Positions 43,787-53,820 are shown, counted from the first letter of the stretch. The stretch: DNA of 64,000 nucleotides from Caldalkalibacillus uzonensis (GCF_030814135.1 NZ_JAUSUQ010000014.1:1-64000); one strand, 5' to 3'. Notes: generated by a model not told the origin, from the letters alone. Program-made: numbers and translations.

Positions 43787-43896
43787 CATCTCCACCTCTC
43801 TGGTTTTCATTTATGTTCCCTTCTACAGTCTCCCCTAATCCCGCTTTGCCCAACAAGCATCCCTGAAAAAGTTTAGAACATTTTCGCGTAAATCCC

Positions 43897-43925
43897 TTGC
43901 CAAATAACCTTTACAGGAGTATAAT
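43897..43925 (+). promoter_or_regulatory. Promoter of hom-thrC-thrB
   Basis: TTGCCA (43897-43902), 17 bases, TATAAT (43920-43925). Transcription should begin near 43932, giving a leader of about 50 bases with no visible attenuator. Confidence 0.82.
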
Positions 43926-43982
43926 GTCCTCTATATATAGACAATTGTTTCTTTCACAAAAACACACGGGGAGTGGTAGAGA

Positions 43983-45278
43983 ATGACAGATGTGATATCG
44001 GTTGGATTATTAGGGCTGGGGACGGTTGGCTGCGGCGTGGCCCGCATTATCGAGGATCATCAAGAAGAGCTTGAGCATCAAACTGGCTGTGCTATTCGCA
44101 TTAAAAAAGCGTTGGTACAGCATTTAGATAAAGAACGGGACGTTAAGCTGGACCCAGACTTATTAACCAATCATGCCGAAGAGGTGATATTTGATCCGGA
44201 AATCGATGTGATTGTAGAAGTGATGGGTGGGATTGAACAAACCAGGGAGTATGTCCTGGACGCCTTGCGCCAGAAAAAACATGTGGTCACCGCCAACAAA
44301 GATTTAATCGCCTTGCATGGGGCCGAGCTTTTGCAAGCGGCTCAGGAAAACGGCTGCGACTTGTATTATGAAGCCAGCGTTGCCGGCGGCATTCCCATCC
44401 TCCGCAGTTTGGTCGAAGGGCTTGCTTCTGACCGTATTCTTAAGATCATGGGGATTGTCAATGGCACGACCAACTACATCTTAACCAAAATGAGCAAAGA
44501 AGGGGCCGCCTATGAAGAAGCACTGCGGGAAGCGCAAAAGCTGGGTTATGCGGAAGCCGATCCCACCGCTGATGTGGAAGGGTTGGATGCGGCCCGCAAA
44601 ATGGCCATCTTAAGCACCCTCGGTTTTTTGACCAATGTGGAATTGGATGACGTCTCTGTACAGGGCATTTCCCAAGTGACAGCTGAAGATATTGCTTACT
44701 GCGCCAAACTGGGCTATACCATGAAACTGATCGGCATTGCCCAGCGGGATGAGGGGCGCATTGAAGTCAGCGTTCAGCCCACCCTTTTGCCACATGACCA
44801 TCCTCTGGCCGCGGTCAGCAATGAATATAATGCGGTCTATGTTTACGGAGAGAGTGTGGGGCAAACCATGTTTTACGGCCCGGGAGCCGGGCAGCTGCCC
44901 ACCGCCACAGCTGTTGTCTCCGATTTGGTCACTGTCGTCAAACACATGCGCCTTGGAGTGAGCGGGCGCAGTATGGTGGCTCCCTTGTATCCTAAGCATC
45001 TCAAAACAAAGGAGGAAATTTTATCTAAATACTTTTTGCGCCTGCATGTGAAAGATCAAACGGGAGCGTTCGCCACTATCACTTCCCTGTTTTCAGAGCA
45101 TGGCGTTAGCCTGGAACGGGTGCTGCAACTGCCTCTAAAAGAAGCAGGGTTGGCCGAAGTGGTGATCATGACTCATCAAACCAATAAAAAAGCCTTTGAT
45201 GAGGTGTGCCAGGCACTGGAATGTCTAGAAGTGATTCAAGCCGTCAAGAGTCGTTACCGCGTGGAAGGAGAGTCATAA
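43983..45278 (+). CDS. hom: Homoserine dehydrogenase
   Basis: 431 residues. NAD(P) loop [15 protein letters not shown], substrate region [16 protein letters not shown] and [19 protein letters not shown], and a C-terminal ACT domain (about 350-430) for threonine feedback. It reduces aspartate semialdehyde to homoserine. First gene of hom-thrC-thrB, 2 bases before thrC. Confidence 0.97.
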   Translation: MTDVISVGLLGLGTVGCGVARIIEDHQEELEHQTGCAIRIKKALVQHLDKERDVKLDPDLLTNHAEEVIFDPEIDVIVEVMGGIEQTREYVLDALRQKKHVVTANKDLIALHGAELLQAAQENGCDLYYEASVAGGIPILRSLVEGLASDRILKIMGIVNGTTNYILTKMSKEGAAYEEALREAQKLGYAEADPTADVEGLDAARKMAILSTLGFLTNVELDDVSVQGISQVTAEDIAYCAKLGYTMKLIGIAQRDEGRIEVSVQPTLLPHDHPLAAVSNEYNAVYVYGESVGQTMFYGPGAGQLPTATAVVSDLVTVVKHMRLGVSGRSMVAPLYPKHLKTKEEILSKYFLRLHVKDQTGAFATITSLFSEHGVSLERVLQLPLKEAGLAEVVIMTHQTNKKAFDEVCQALECLEVIQAVKSRYRVEGES

Positions 45279-45280
45279 GC

Positions 45281-46342
45281 ATGAGTTGGAAAGGACTATT
45301 AGATCATTATGCCCCGTATCTGCCTATTACCGAGCAAACACCCCGTTTGTCACTCAATGAGGGCAATACCCCCCTCATCCGTTTAGAGACACTGTCAGAG
45401 CGCTGGAATGTGGATCTGTATGTCAAAGTGGAGGGAGCCAATCCCACCGGATCATTTAAAGACAGAGGGATGGTGCTGGCCGTTGCCAAGGCCAAAGAAG
45501 AAGGCAGTGAAGCCATCATCTGCGCTTCCACCGGCAACACCTCTGCTTCAGCTGCCGCCTATGCCGCCCGGGCCAAGCTGCGCTGTATCATTGTCATCCC
45601 GGAAGGAAAGATCGCTTTAGGCAAACTGGCTCAGGCGGTCATGTATGGTGCTGAGATTTACGCCATTGAGGGCAATTTTGACCAAGCGCTGGCCATGGTG
45701 CGGGACATTGCGGCAGAAGAACCGCTGACGCTGGTCAATTCAGTGAACCCTTACCGGATTGAAGGCCAGAAAACAGCCGCTTTTGAAATCTGCGATTCGT
45801 TAGGGCAAGCACCGGACATTTTGGCCATTCCAGTGGGCAATGCCGGCAACATCAGCGCTTATTGGAAAGGATTTAAAGAATATGACCGCTGCCATCACAC
45901 CGGGCTCCCTGAGATGCACGGCTTTGAAGCAGAGGGTGCGGCAGCAATCGTGCAAGGCCGGGTGATCGAATACCCCGAAACGATTGCCACAGCCATTCGC
46001 ATTGGCAATCCGGCCAGCTGGCAAACCGCTGTTGCCGCCGCTCAGGAGTCCGGCGGACAAATCGATGCTGTGACCGATGAAGAGATTCTTGAGGCTTATC
46101 GTCTGCTGGCTCGTGAAGAAGGTTTGTTTGCCGAACCGGCCTCCTGCGCCTCCTTGGCCGGCGTCAAAAAACAACTTGAAACAGGACAAATCAAAGCAGG
46201 CAGCCGTATCGTTTGCGTTTTGACCGGCAACGGGTTAAAAGATCCCAACACAGCCATGGAAGCGGTCAGCATGAAGCCACAGGTGATCCCCAATGACAAA
46301 CAGGCTTTGTTACACAAGCTAAAAGAAGGTGTACGCTCATGA
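45281..46342 (+). CDS. thrC: Threonine synthase
   Basis: 353 residues, PLP type II fold. The cofactor lysine is in [11 protein letters not shown] (Lys60), and the phosphate-binding turn follows at [15 protein letters not shown]. It converts O-phosphohomoserine to threonine. The start ATG at 45281 has AAGGAG 10 bases upstream; the frame is open upstream inside hom but that part is not coding. It overlaps thrB by 4 bases. Confidence 0.96.
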   Translation: MSWKGLLDHYAPYLPITEQTPRLSLNEGNTPLIRLETLSERWNVDLYVKVEGANPTGSFKDRGMVLAVAKAKEEGSEAIICASTGNTSASAAAYAARAKLRCIIVIPEGKIALGKLAQAVMYGAEIYAIEGNFDQALAMVRDIAAEEPLTLVNSVNPYRIEGQKTAAFEICDSLGQAPDILAIPVGNAGNISAYWKGFKEYDRCHHTGLPEMHGFEAEGAAAIVQGRVIEYPETIATAIRIGNPASWQTAVAAAQESGGQIDAVTDEEILEAYRLLAREEGLFAEPASCASLAGVKKQLETGQIKAGSRIVCVLTGNGLKDPNTAMEAVSMKPQVIPNDKQALLHKLKEGVRS

Positions 46343-47250
46343 ATGAACCTTCCTTTATAATCCGTGTCCCTGGAAGTACGGCTAACTTGGGACCGGGCTT
46401 CGACTCCATCGGTTTGGCTGTTAACCGCTACCTTGAGCTGACTGTCACCCCGGGGGAAAGCTGGTTGTTTGTCGGTGACGGTGAGCTGCGTGACTTGCCT
46501 CCTCTTGAGGATAACTTGATTTACCAGGTGGCCCAGCAAGTGGCCGAACAACATGGACGGTCACTCCCTCCCCGCCAAGTGGCGATGCAAAGCACGATTC
46601 CCTTGGCCAAAGGGTTGGGCAGCAGTGCAGCTGCCATTGTGGCCGCCATTGAGCTGGCCAATCAAGTCTTGGAGCTCGGGCTGACACAGAATGAAAAATT
46701 ACGCCTGGCTGCTTTAATCGAAGGGCATCCAGACAATGTCTCCGCTTCAGTGTTTGGGGGGTTGGTCATCGGCAGCCATTGCCAAGAGTGGACTGATGTG
46801 GTGCCTTGCGGTGTTCCACCTGTGGACATGGTGCTCATGGTCCCGGACAGCCAATTGTTAACCAAGAAGGCACGTAACATTCTCCCTGACCGCTTGGCAT
46901 TCAAAGAAGCAGTTACAGCAAGCAGCATCAGCAATGTCCTGGTCGCTGCTCTCTTAAACAATGACTGGGCCACAGCAGGAAAAATGATGAGGCGCGACCG
47001 TTTCCATCACCCCTACAGAACCCAGTTGATTCCGGAACTGGCATCAATATTACAGGAGCAAGACCACTTCCCTGCTTACGGAGCTGCATTAAGTGGCGCC
47101 GGACCTTCCATTATCTGGTTTTCTCCTGTGGGAGAAGGGAAATATCTTGAACAGCTCTTGGCTAAGCGTTACCCTCAGTACAGTTTTGAACAGCTGCAAC
47201 CTGATTCCCACGGGGTCACAGTGATCAAATCAAGTATATGCCGTTCTTGA
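46339..47250 (+). CDS. thrB: Homoserine kinase
   Basis: 303 residues of the GHMP kinase fold. The ATP loop is [16 protein letters not shown], with [17 protein letters not shown] near the start and [15 protein letters not shown] near the end. It phosphorylates homoserine for threonine synthase. Starts within the thrC stop (ATGA). Confidence 0.96.
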   Translation: MNEPSFIIRVPGSTANLGPGFDSIGLAVNRYLELTVTPGESWLFVGDGELRDLPPLEDNLIYQVAQQVAEQHGRSLPPRQVAMQSTIPLAKGLGSSAAAIVAAIELANQVLELGLTQNEKLRLAALIEGHPDNVSASVFGGLVIGSHCQEWTDVVPCGVPPVDMVLMVPDSQLLTKKARNILPDRLAFKEAVTASSISNVLVAALLNNDWATAGKMMRRDRFHHPYRTQLIPELASILQEQDHFPAYGAALSGAGPSIIWFSPVGEGKYLEQLLAKRYPQYSFEQLQPDSHGVTVIKSSICRS

Positions 47251-47257
47251 CACACAA

Positions 47258-47303
47258 AACCACACTAAAATAGGCTGTTACGCCTATTTTAGTGTGGTTT
47301 TTT
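47258..47303 (+). terminator. Terminator of hom-thrC-thrB
   Basis: Perfect 17-base stem AACCACACTAAAATAGG/CCTATTTTAGTGTGGTT with an 8-base loop, followed by TTTTCT, starting 8 bases after the thrB stop. The A-rich left side would let it work in reverse too. Confidence 0.95.
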
Positions 47304-47483
47304 CTAGCACAACATATTTGGCCCTAACTTCTCATATATATAAACTACCCCCACCAAATATGCCCTTGTATTCCCTTAAACATCTGTACAAGCCAAAAGA
47401 TAGTAAGAAAGCATCTCTATAATAAAGACAAGATGATTATATTTTCTAAATATTTATATATTTGGTCCTATTAGACTACTGTG
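47304..47483. other. AT-rich intergenic stretch before the toxin locus
   Basis: No reading frame with a ribosome binding site. A 9-base inverted repeat CATATTTGG/CCAAATATG occurs near 47317-47365. Nothing else recognisable. Confidence 0.4.
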
Positions 47484-47512
47484 TTGGGTTGGAAATTGTT
47501 GTATGATAAAAT
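47484..47512 (+). promoter_or_regulatory. Promoter of the small membrane toxin gene
   Basis: TTGGGT (47484-47489), 17 bases, TAAAAT (47507-47512) with a TG extension one base upstream. Confidence 0.6.
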
Positions 47513-47565
47513 TAGAGCCCTACTTTGGGGTGGGGAAAAAAAAGAGGCAAAAGGGGGGAGATGAG

Positions 47566-47664
47566 ATGGAGCTTACCATCGCTACAGCCATCATTGCTGC
47601 CGGAATGTTTGTAATCTCTCTGGTCAATTTGGTCATTACACTCATCGACAAGATGAAAAAGTAA
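47566..47664 (+). CDS. Small holin-like membrane toxin of a type I toxin-antitoxin system
   Basis: 32 residues, MELTIATAIIAAGMFVISLV followed by NLVITLIDKMKK: one membrane helix and a lysine-rich end. This is the layout of the putative holin-like toxins and TxpA/BsrG-type type I toxins of Bacillales. GGGGGGAG lies 5 bases before the ATG, unusually strong. A convergent promoter and a terminator for an overlapping antisense RNA follow (47656-47765), as in txpA/ratA. Too short to assign to a named family with certainty. Confidence 0.72.
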   Translation: MELTIATAIIAAGMFVISLVNLVITLIDKMKK

Positions 47665-47765
47665 CCCACCTCCCGACAAGGCAGGTTACTTTTTCCCGCT
47701 GAGTAGACGACGGATGACAGCCTACCCTTTGCGGATAACCGAGGTGCGGCAACACCTCGGTTATC
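47656..47765 (-). ncRNA. Candidate antisense RNA antitoxin overlapping the toxin 3' end
   Basis: Minus-strand promoter TTGTAT (47791-47796), 17 bases, TATATA (47768-47773; TATAAT two bases further). The RNA would begin with a perfect 13-base stem GATAACCGAGGTG/CACCTCGGTTATC (47734-47765) and end in AAAGTAACC...GGTTACTTTTT (47656-47694), a hairpin that works in both directions and covers the toxin stop codon. Length about 110 bases. Convergent overlap with the toxin mRNA is the hallmark of this class. Confidence 0.6.
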
Positions 47766-47906
47766 ATTATATAACAAACATAATTACATTATACAATGTT
47801 TTTTTAAAATTTAAACCTCTATTTTTGGAAAGCAGGGCCCATTTTTATGTGACCATAGGCCTACACTTTCTTAAAAAGGAACAAATAATGTACTGGAGGG
47901 ATCCTG

Positions 47907-48284
47907 ATGCCTTTCACACGACAGAAGAGACACGCCCACCCCCTGATTCGCCTGGCTGTCAGTTATATCTTTCTGTTGGCCGCTATTCAAAAATGGCTCC
48001 ATATGGACCAAAGCACCCAGCTTTTCGGAGAGTTAGGAATCCCATTTCCACAGTGGTCAATATTGGCCGTCGCAAGTGTGGAAACTGTGGGCGCCATTCT
48101 GATTTTGTTCAATTGGCGTGTTAAACTGGCCACTATCCCCTTGTTAGTCATCATGTTGGGAGCCCTGGTCTGGGTAAAGCTTCCGCTTTTATCTTCTGAC
48201 GGATTATGGACTATGCTGAATGAGTCCCGCATTGATGTATTGATGATTTTTTTGCTTGTGTATTTAAGGCAAACGGGACGTTAG
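47907..48284 (+). CDS. DoxX/MauE-like small membrane protein
   Basis: 125 residues with four hydrophobic segments. SYIFLLAAIQKWLHMD near the start and GIPFPQWSILAVASVETVGAI (part) follow the DoxX pattern; the tail RIDVLMIFLLVYL is the last helix. Family members are linked to redox or thiol metabolism, without a settled role. GGAGGG lies 7 bases before the ATG. Confidence 0.8.
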   Translation: MPFTRQKRHAHPLIRLAVSYIFLLAAIQKWLHMDQSTQLFGELGIPFPQWSILAVASVETVGAILILFNWRVKLATIPLLVIMLGALVWVKLPLLSSDGLWTMLNESRIDVLMIFLLVYLRQTGR

Positions 48285-48312
48285 TTAACAGTCCTCCCAG
48301 GTCAGCTGTAAA

Positions 48313-48938
48313 CTACTTTTCTACGTCATCTAGGTGGTCGGCAGCATATGAGTATTTTCGGTCAGTTAACCAATCGCCGATACACACACCCACTATGGCT
48401 AAAAAGCCTCCTGTCAGTTGAATCCAGCTGGTTGACTCTCCCAACAAAACAGCAAATAAGAGGCCGAAAACGGGAATGAGACTGGTATACAACGACGCAA
48501 CTGAGGCATCCAGTATCCTTAGGGCATAGTTCCACAGAAAAAGCGTTAATGCTGTGGCACCCAATCCTAGATAAAAAATAATGATCCAACTCAGCCCACT
48601 CATCTGGGGGTAGCCTGTAAACAGCCCATCGACTATAGCAGCGGGGATCAAAAACAATAATCCTGCCGCAAACCCCGCTGTAGTGATGACAATGGGGTCA
48701 TGATAACTGTTTAGCTGAGAATCACAGGCTGTTTGATGATGTTAAAACGAAACCCTCTTTGATAGGCAAAGGGAAGCAATATACCAAAACCGATGATAAA
48801 ACGTAAAGAGGTAAGGAGGAAAGGAGGGACTTCATTCAGAGCGATTTTTGTCGTTATAAATGTCGAACCCCACAAGGCCATGGCTGTCAACAAAGCAACT
48901 GTGCTTTTTAAATAATCACGCTCATAGGTTGTTCTCAA
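48313..48938 (-). pseudogene. EamA/DMT-family permease with a central deletion
   Basis: The first 75 codons (48711-48938) give an EamA N-terminus, LLTAMALWGSTFITTKIAL then PPFLLTSLRFIIGFGILLPF. They end at TAA, and the frame resuming at HDPIVITTAGFAAGLLFLIP runs to 48313 with AVLLGESTSWIQLTGGFLAI (EamA C-terminus). Intact proteins have about 300 residues in ten helices; about 100 from the middle are missing here. The two halves cannot make a working carrier. Confidence 0.85.
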
Positions 48939-49138
48939 GCCTCCTACAAACCACCGATATATGAATGATATGCCAAATCCCTTAAATTAGCAATATTCCT
49001 GTATACTTGGCTTTTAATAGCATAATTAAAATGATCTCCCCAAAAATCTATCAAAATTAAATCGCAAAAACAGCACACGACTTGTTTGACATCTGTGTGA
49101 TATTTAAGAGTTAAACCATTCTTAGAGGGGGAGATCAC

Positions 49139-50431
49139 ATGAGTTCTTACAACCGCTCCATCACGTTATCCCAAGGGATTGCTTTATATGTTGCCGCCAT
49201 TTTAGGTTCAGGTATTTTATTCCTTTCTGCAAGCACAGCAACAGTCGCCGGACCGGCTTCCATATTGGCTTGGCTGATAATGATTCTGTTTAGTTTTCCT
49301 CTGGCCTATACATTTGCTGTTTTATCACGTTCTTATCCCGATGCAGGTGGAGCAGCCACCTTTGTGCGGCTGGCTTTCGGTCAACATTTAGGCAATCTGG
49401 TTGGCTGGTTTTACTTTTTAACAGCAGCGGTGGGACAAATGATTGTCGCCTTAACAGGTGCTAATTATATAGGGGTTGCTTTTCAACTATCAGCCGCTGA
49501 GGTGGCAATGATTGCTTGCGGCATTTTGGTCAGCGCCGGTGTATCCAATCATTTTGGTCTCCAAGTAAGCGGGCGGGTTTCCCTGGTCCTCAGCACGATT
49601 TTACTCACCATGCTCTGTGCAGCTGTCGTTGTCACATTCCCGTATATGAACTGGGACCAGTTTCAACCCCTTGCCCCACATGGATGGCTCCCAGTGGGAA
49701 CAGCTATTGTGATGATTTTTTGGTCCTTTTTCGGCTGGGAAGCAATAAGCAATCTGGCGGAACGCTTTAAACATCCGCAAAAGGATTTGATTCGCAGTGC
49801 ACTGCTGAGTGCTACCATCATTGGGATTGTGTTTCTCCTGTTAAGCATCGTCACCGTTGGCAGCGGTACTTATGGCAGCATCCAAACCAATACCTCACCA
49901 ATCGGGGTCATGATTCACCGTGGTTTAGGGTTTCAAGCACAAGTGATAACAGCCATCCTTGCCCTGATTATATGTATGGGGACCACCAATGCTTTTGTGG
50001 CCAGCCTTGCTCAACTTGGGTATGCCTTAAGCCGGGATGGCGCCTTTCCTGCTTGGCTGTTCTATTTAAATGCCCGAACCCAGACGCCGACGCGTGTCGT
50101 CTGGCTGGTAATTCTCTTTGCCGGACTGGGGGTTATTTTGACAACCATGATGCATGTCCATTTTACCCAGTTATTGTTTATCCCTAATTCGTTGGGTATG
50201 ATGGTGTATATCCTTTCCATGGCAGCAGCACTTAAACTATGTGAAAAATATTCTAAACCATGGCTTAGCGGACTGTTTTGCTTACTCATGCTAGTCTTGT
50301 TCATGCCATTTTTAAGTTGGCACATATTGGTGCCGCTTTTGGTCACTGGTATGTATTGGCTGTATCAAAAGGGACTTGGAAAAGTAAGCGTGAAAGACCG
50401 TAAACAGATGTTGGGGAGATGGAAGGTATGA
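49139..50431 (+). CDS. APC-family amino acid permease (YjeH type)
   Basis: 430 residues with about 12 membrane helices. The first helix holds ILGSGILFLSASTAT, the unwound glycine motif of the APC superfamily. Substrate unknown; the similarity in layout is to YjeH-type amino acid exporters or uptake carriers. GGGGGAG lies before the ATG. Its last codons overlap adaA (ATGA). Confidence 0.87.
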   Translation: MSSYNRSITLSQGIALYVAAILGSGILFLSASTATVAGPASILAWLIMILFSFPLAYTFAVLSRSYPDAGGAATFVRLAFGQHLGNLVGWFYFLTAAVGQMIVALTGANYIGVAFQLSAAEVAMIACGILVSAGVSNHFGLQVSGRVSLVLSTILLTMLCAAVVVTFPYMNWDQFQPLAPHGWLPVGTAIVMIFWSFFGWEAISNLAERFKHPQKDLIRSALLSATIIGIVFLLLSIVTVGSGTYGSIQTNTSPIGVMIHRGLGFQAQVITAILALIICMGTTNAFVASLAQLGYALSRDGAFPAWLFYLNARTQTPTRVVWLVILFAGLGVILTTMMHVHFTQLLFIPNSLGMMVYILSMAAALKLCEKYSKPWLSGLFCLLMLVLFMPFLSWHILVPLLVTGMYWLYQKGLGKVSVKDRKQMLGRWKV

Positions 50432-51012
50432 TGGTGGATATCCATAAAGCAGCGTTATGGCAAGCAGTTGTGGAATGTGATCGCAAATACGACGGAATCT
50501 TTTACTATGCTGTAAAGACAACCGGCATTTTTTGCCGTCCTTCCTGCCCTTCTAAGCCTCCCAAACGGGAAAACGCAGTCTTCTTTTTTGATCGGGATGA
50601 AGCAGTTCAGCAAGGCTACCGTGCATGCAAACGCTGCCGTCCTGACTTACCCTTATCGGCTTATGACCCTCAACAGGAAGTGATCAACAACGCAAAGCAC
50701 ATCATGCAGCTAGAATATCATAAACCGTGGACGCTACAATCTCTATCACAGCGCTTAGGGGTTAGTCCATACCATCTGCAACGCTTATTTAAACAAAGAG
50801 TGGGCGTCAGTCCCAAACAATTTCTGAAGCAGGTTCGTATCCAACAGGCTAAACTTTTACTGATTAAAGGGGAACACTCTAATACTGAGATCTGTTTTTC
50901 GGTGGGATTTACTGACCTGTCTCAATTTTATAGATGTTTTCGGCAAGCGACTGGTTTATCCCCACAAGCCTATAAAAGGAGTAAGACACGCCCCAGAGGA
51001 AAAGCAAAATAG
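50428..51012 (+). CDS. adaA: Methylphosphotriester-DNA methyltransferase / AraC-type activator (AdaA)
   Basis: 194 residues. The Ada zinc domain shows four cysteines (GIFCRPSCPSK and YRACKRCRP); the first is the methyl acceptor. A C-terminal AraC-type double helix-turn-helix (SLSQRLGVSPYHLQRLFKQ, CFSVGFTDLSQFYRCFRQ) follows. It repairs methylphosphotriesters and, once methylated, activates the alkylation response. It overlaps the permease stop by 4 bases, so the two are translationally coupled, an unusual pairing. No adaB or alkA is seen nearby. Confidence 0.92.
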   Translation: MMVDIHKAALWQAVVECDRKYDGIFYYAVKTTGIFCRPSCPSKPPKRENAVFFFDRDEAVQQGYRACKRCRPDLPLSAYDPQQEVINNAKHIMQLEYHKPWTLQSLSQRLGVSPYHLQRLFKQRVGVSPKQFLKQVRIQQAKLLLIKGEHSNTEICFSVGFTDLSQFYRCFRQATGLSPQAYKRSKTRPRGKAK

Positions 51013-51079
51013 CCGACAGTATAGTGCTAATTATGTTAAGATACAAATTAAGACACTTAAATGGCTGGGGGGAGTCTGC

Positions 51080-52291
51080 TTGGAACATGAAACATCTTCA
51101 CAAGCGGAAGTAAAATCAAAAGGCTCAGTCTGGGAAGTGTTATCTGTTTCCACCAAGCTGGGCTTAACTTCTTTTGGCGGACCGGTTGCCCATCTGGGTT
51201 TTTTCCGGGAGGAATACATCAAGCGGCGCCGGTGGCTGGATGACCGTACATATGCTGACTTGGTCGCCTTGTGCCAGTTTTTGCCAGGTCCGGCCAGCAG
51301 CCAAGTGGGAATAGGTATCGGCTTGATCCGGGCTGGATTTTGGGGCGCGCTCGCAGCGTGGATTGGGTTTACTTTGCCATCGGTTCTGCTTATGGCTTTA
51401 TTTGCTTTTGTGTTACAAGGGTTAGATTTGACCTCAGCTGGGTGGATTCATGGGCTGAAAATCGCCGCTTTGGCCATTGTCGCTCATGCGGTGTTAGGCA
51501 TGGGCAAAAGCCTGGCCCCAGACCGGGAGCGGGCCTCGATCGCCATACTGGCCACCATCGTCATTTTGTTGTGGCCAACTGCACTCAACCAAATCGTGGT
51601 TATCATCGCCAGCGGAATCATTGGCACATTACTGTTCAAACCTGGAGAGGCAGCCCAAACAGAAGCGTTTCATATTGCCATCAAGCGCCGTTGGGCCATC
51701 CTCAGTTTGGTTTTATTTATTGGCCTGTTGCTCCTTTTGCCCTTGTTGCGCCAGTTGTTTCCTGTCCAGTGGCTGGCCATGGCTGATACGTTTTACCGGG
51801 TCGGATCACTGGTCTTTGGCGGCGGCCATGTTGTCTTGCCTTTGTTGGAACGGGAAGTGGTAGCCGGAGACTGGGTCAGCCAGGAGGCCTTCCTGGCCGG
51901 TTATGGTGCTGCTCAGGCTATTCCTGGTCCCTTGTTTACCTTTGCCGCCTATATTGGTGCACTGGCCAACGGTTGGAGCGGGGCTTTGCTGGCCACGGTG
52001 GCCATCTTCCTGCCGTCATTCTTCTTGGTGATTGGCACCCTTCCCTTTTGGAATATCTTGCGCCGCCATCCCCAGGTGCAAGGGGGGCTGTACGGCGTTA
52101 ATGCAGCCGTGGTTGGCATCTTATTGGCCGCTCTGTACCACCCTCTGTGGACCAACACCGTCACTTCAGCTGCTGACTTTGCTCTGGCCTTAATCTCCTT
52201 TGGCCTGATTATCTTTTGGAAAACCCCACCGTGGCTGGTTGTCATGATAGGCGCCATCGGCGGCAGTGTGATCGCCTTGTTTACATCATAA
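51080..52291 (+). CDS. chrA: Chromate transporter, ChrA (CHR) family
   Basis: 403 residues, two repeats each of about six helices. Each has the family signature, LTSFGGPVAHLGFFREE in the first and SLVFGGGHVVLPLLERE in the second, with LCQFLPGPASSQ and GAAQAIPGPLFTFAAY. It probably expels chromate; related proteins exist with other anions. TTG start, GGGGGGAG 5 bases upstream. Confidence 0.9.
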   Translation: MEHETSSQAEVKSKGSVWEVLSVSTKLGLTSFGGPVAHLGFFREEYIKRRRWLDDRTYADLVALCQFLPGPASSQVGIGIGLIRAGFWGALAAWIGFTLPSVLLMALFAFVLQGLDLTSAGWIHGLKIAALAIVAHAVLGMGKSLAPDRERASIAILATIVILLWPTALNQIVVIIASGIIGTLLFKPGEAAQTEAFHIAIKRRWAILSLVLFIGLLLLLPLLRQLFPVQWLAMADTFYRVGSLVFGGGHVVLPLLEREVVAGDWVSQEAFLAGYGAAQAIPGPLFTFAAYIGALANGWSGALLATVAIFLPSFFLVIGTLPFWNILRRHPQVQGGLYGVNAAVVGILLAALYHPLWTNTVTSAADFALALISFGLIIFWKTPPWLVVMIGAIGGSVIALFTS

Positions 52292-52346
52292 AGCACCACT
52301 GAATTCAAAACAGAGCGACAAACTTGAACAAAGGAGTGAAGTACGC

Positions 52347-53363
52347 ATGAAATATCGCCGCTTAGGCAAAAGTGGTTTGTTTGTTTCCGAATTATGCCTG
52401 GGAACGATGACTTTTGGCCGTGAAACAGATAAGGAGACGGCCACCCGCATGATTCATCACTTCCTTGATGCGGGGGGAAACTTTATTGATACGGCTGACG
52501 TTTATGCTGACGGACGTTCAGAGGAAATTGTCGGCCAGGCCATCAAAGACCGCCGCTCAGAAGTGATTCTGGCCACCAAAGTGCGCATGAAAGTGGGCCC
52601 GCATCCTAACGATGCCGGCTATTCCCGCAAACGGATTATGGACGGTGTGGAGCAGAGTTTGCGCCGCTTAGGGACCGATTATATTGACTTGTACCAGCTG
52701 CATGTGTGGGACCACCTGACACCCATTGAGGAAACCCTGCGCACTCTTGATGACCTGGTTTCATCTGGGAAGGTGCGTTACATTGGCTGCTCCAATTTTT
52801 TGGCCTGGCAGCTGATGAAAGCACTGGCTTACAGTGACTTTAAAAACTATGTGCGCTTTATCTCCATTCAGCCCCAGTACAGCTTGGTGAACAGGGAAAT
52901 GGACCGGGAAGTGCTGTCCCTGTGCCTGGAAGAAGAAGTGGGCGTGATTCCATGGGCACCTTTGGCCGGCGGTTTTTTAACAGGAAAATATCCCCGCACA
53001 AAGGAAAAACCCAATTTTGGCCGTTTTAACAATTCCGCAACCGGAGAGTACATGTGGGAGCGTAAAGCAACGGACCGAAACTTTAAGATCCTGGATAAAG
53101 TGCAGAGCATTGCCGATGAAGTGGGTAAAACTCATGCCCAAGTCGCCCTGAACTGGTTGTTGTGTAAAAAAGGCATCACGTCCCCTATTTTCGGTGCCCG
53201 TACAGCGGAGCAGTTGGAGGAGAACCTGGGCAGCACCGGTTGGAGATTAAGCCCTGAGCACTTTAAAGCCTTGGACGAGGTCAGCCAACTTCCCAGCGAG
53301 TATCCCAACCGTTTCCTTGAAAAATTCCGCCGTGATGTGATTTATGACAATCTTGACGTTTAA
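52347..53363 (+). CDS. Aldo/keto reductase
   Basis: 338 residues, TIM barrel. The tetrad residues are visible: Asp in FIDTADVY with the Tyr, Lys in ILATKVR, His in DLYQLHVWD. NADPH-dependent reduction of carbonyls; substrate unknown. AAAGGAG ahead of ATG. Separate from chrA by 55 bases, followed by a terminator. Confidence 0.9.
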   Translation: MKYRRLGKSGLFVSELCLGTMTFGRETDKETATRMIHHFLDAGGNFIDTADVYADGRSEEIVGQAIKDRRSEVILATKVRMKVGPHPNDAGYSRKRIMDGVEQSLRRLGTDYIDLYQLHVWDHLTPIEETLRTLDDLVSSGKVRYIGCSNFLAWQLMKALAYSDFKNYVRFISIQPQYSLVNREMDREVLSLCLEEEVGVIPWAPLAGGFLTGKYPRTKEKPNFGRFNNSATGEYMWERKATDRNFKILDKVQSIADEVGKTHAQVALNWLLCKKGITSPIFGARTAEQLEENLGSTGWRLSPEHFKALDEVSQLPSEYPNRFLEKFRRDVIYDNLDV

Positions 53364-53371
53364 GCATCAAC

Positions 53372-53398
53372 AGACCTCCCTGCCGAAAAGGGAGGTCT
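53372..53398 (+). terminator. Terminator of the aldo/keto reductase gene
   Basis: Stem AGACCTCCCT/AGGGAGGTCT with a 7-base loop, then TATG. It begins 9 bases after the stop. T tract is short. Confidence 0.65.
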
Positions 53399-53435
53399 TA
53401 TGACATTGACCTGACTTCGTTTGGAGGTGTATAGG

Positions 53436-53819
53436 ATGGATACAAATATGAAGACAGGTGCCATTGTGAAAGCAGTGTATAAAACCGGTGTCTATATTGG
53501 TGAAATTACCGAACTGAAACCTGACCGCGGCAAAGCCGTGGTCAAAGTGCTGGCTGTACTCAAACATCCTGCCCAAGGCGACTTGCACCAGCCTTTGCAA
53601 GCGGATGTGCCCCTGTTCCACCAGCGCCGTGCCCTGGCTTATAAGGAACAGGCGAATATCCCGCTCAGCCACCTGTCCCCCTATGACGGGGAAATACCCG
53701 ACTATACCGCTTCTTTGCATGCAGCCCTTGACACAGAAATTGAGGTACTGCAGCAGCAAAACTCACCCTGGGCAGAGCAAGCAATCAAACATTTACAACA
53801 GTTAAAAGAGGAGTATTAA
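53436..53819 (+). CDS. kapB: Kinase-associated protein B (KapB family)
   Basis: 127 residues. GAIVKAVYKTGVYIGEITEL, then HPAQGDLHQPLQADVPLFHQRRALAYKEQ (in parts) match KapB, which is needed for KinB-dependent entry into the sporulation phosphorelay in B. subtilis. Despite its historical name it has no lipobox here. The ATG at 53436 follows GGAGG by 8 bases. kinB is not adjacent; a KinB-like kinase domain occurs 4 kb downstream in the RsbR fusion. Confidence 0.85.
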   Translation: MDTNMKTGAIVKAVYKTGVYIGEITELKPDRGKAVVKVLAVLKHPAQGDLHQPLQADVPLFHQRRALAYKEQANIPLSHLSPYDGEIPDYTASLHAALDTEIEVLQQQNSPWAEQAIKHLQQLKEEY

Positions 53820-53820
53820 A

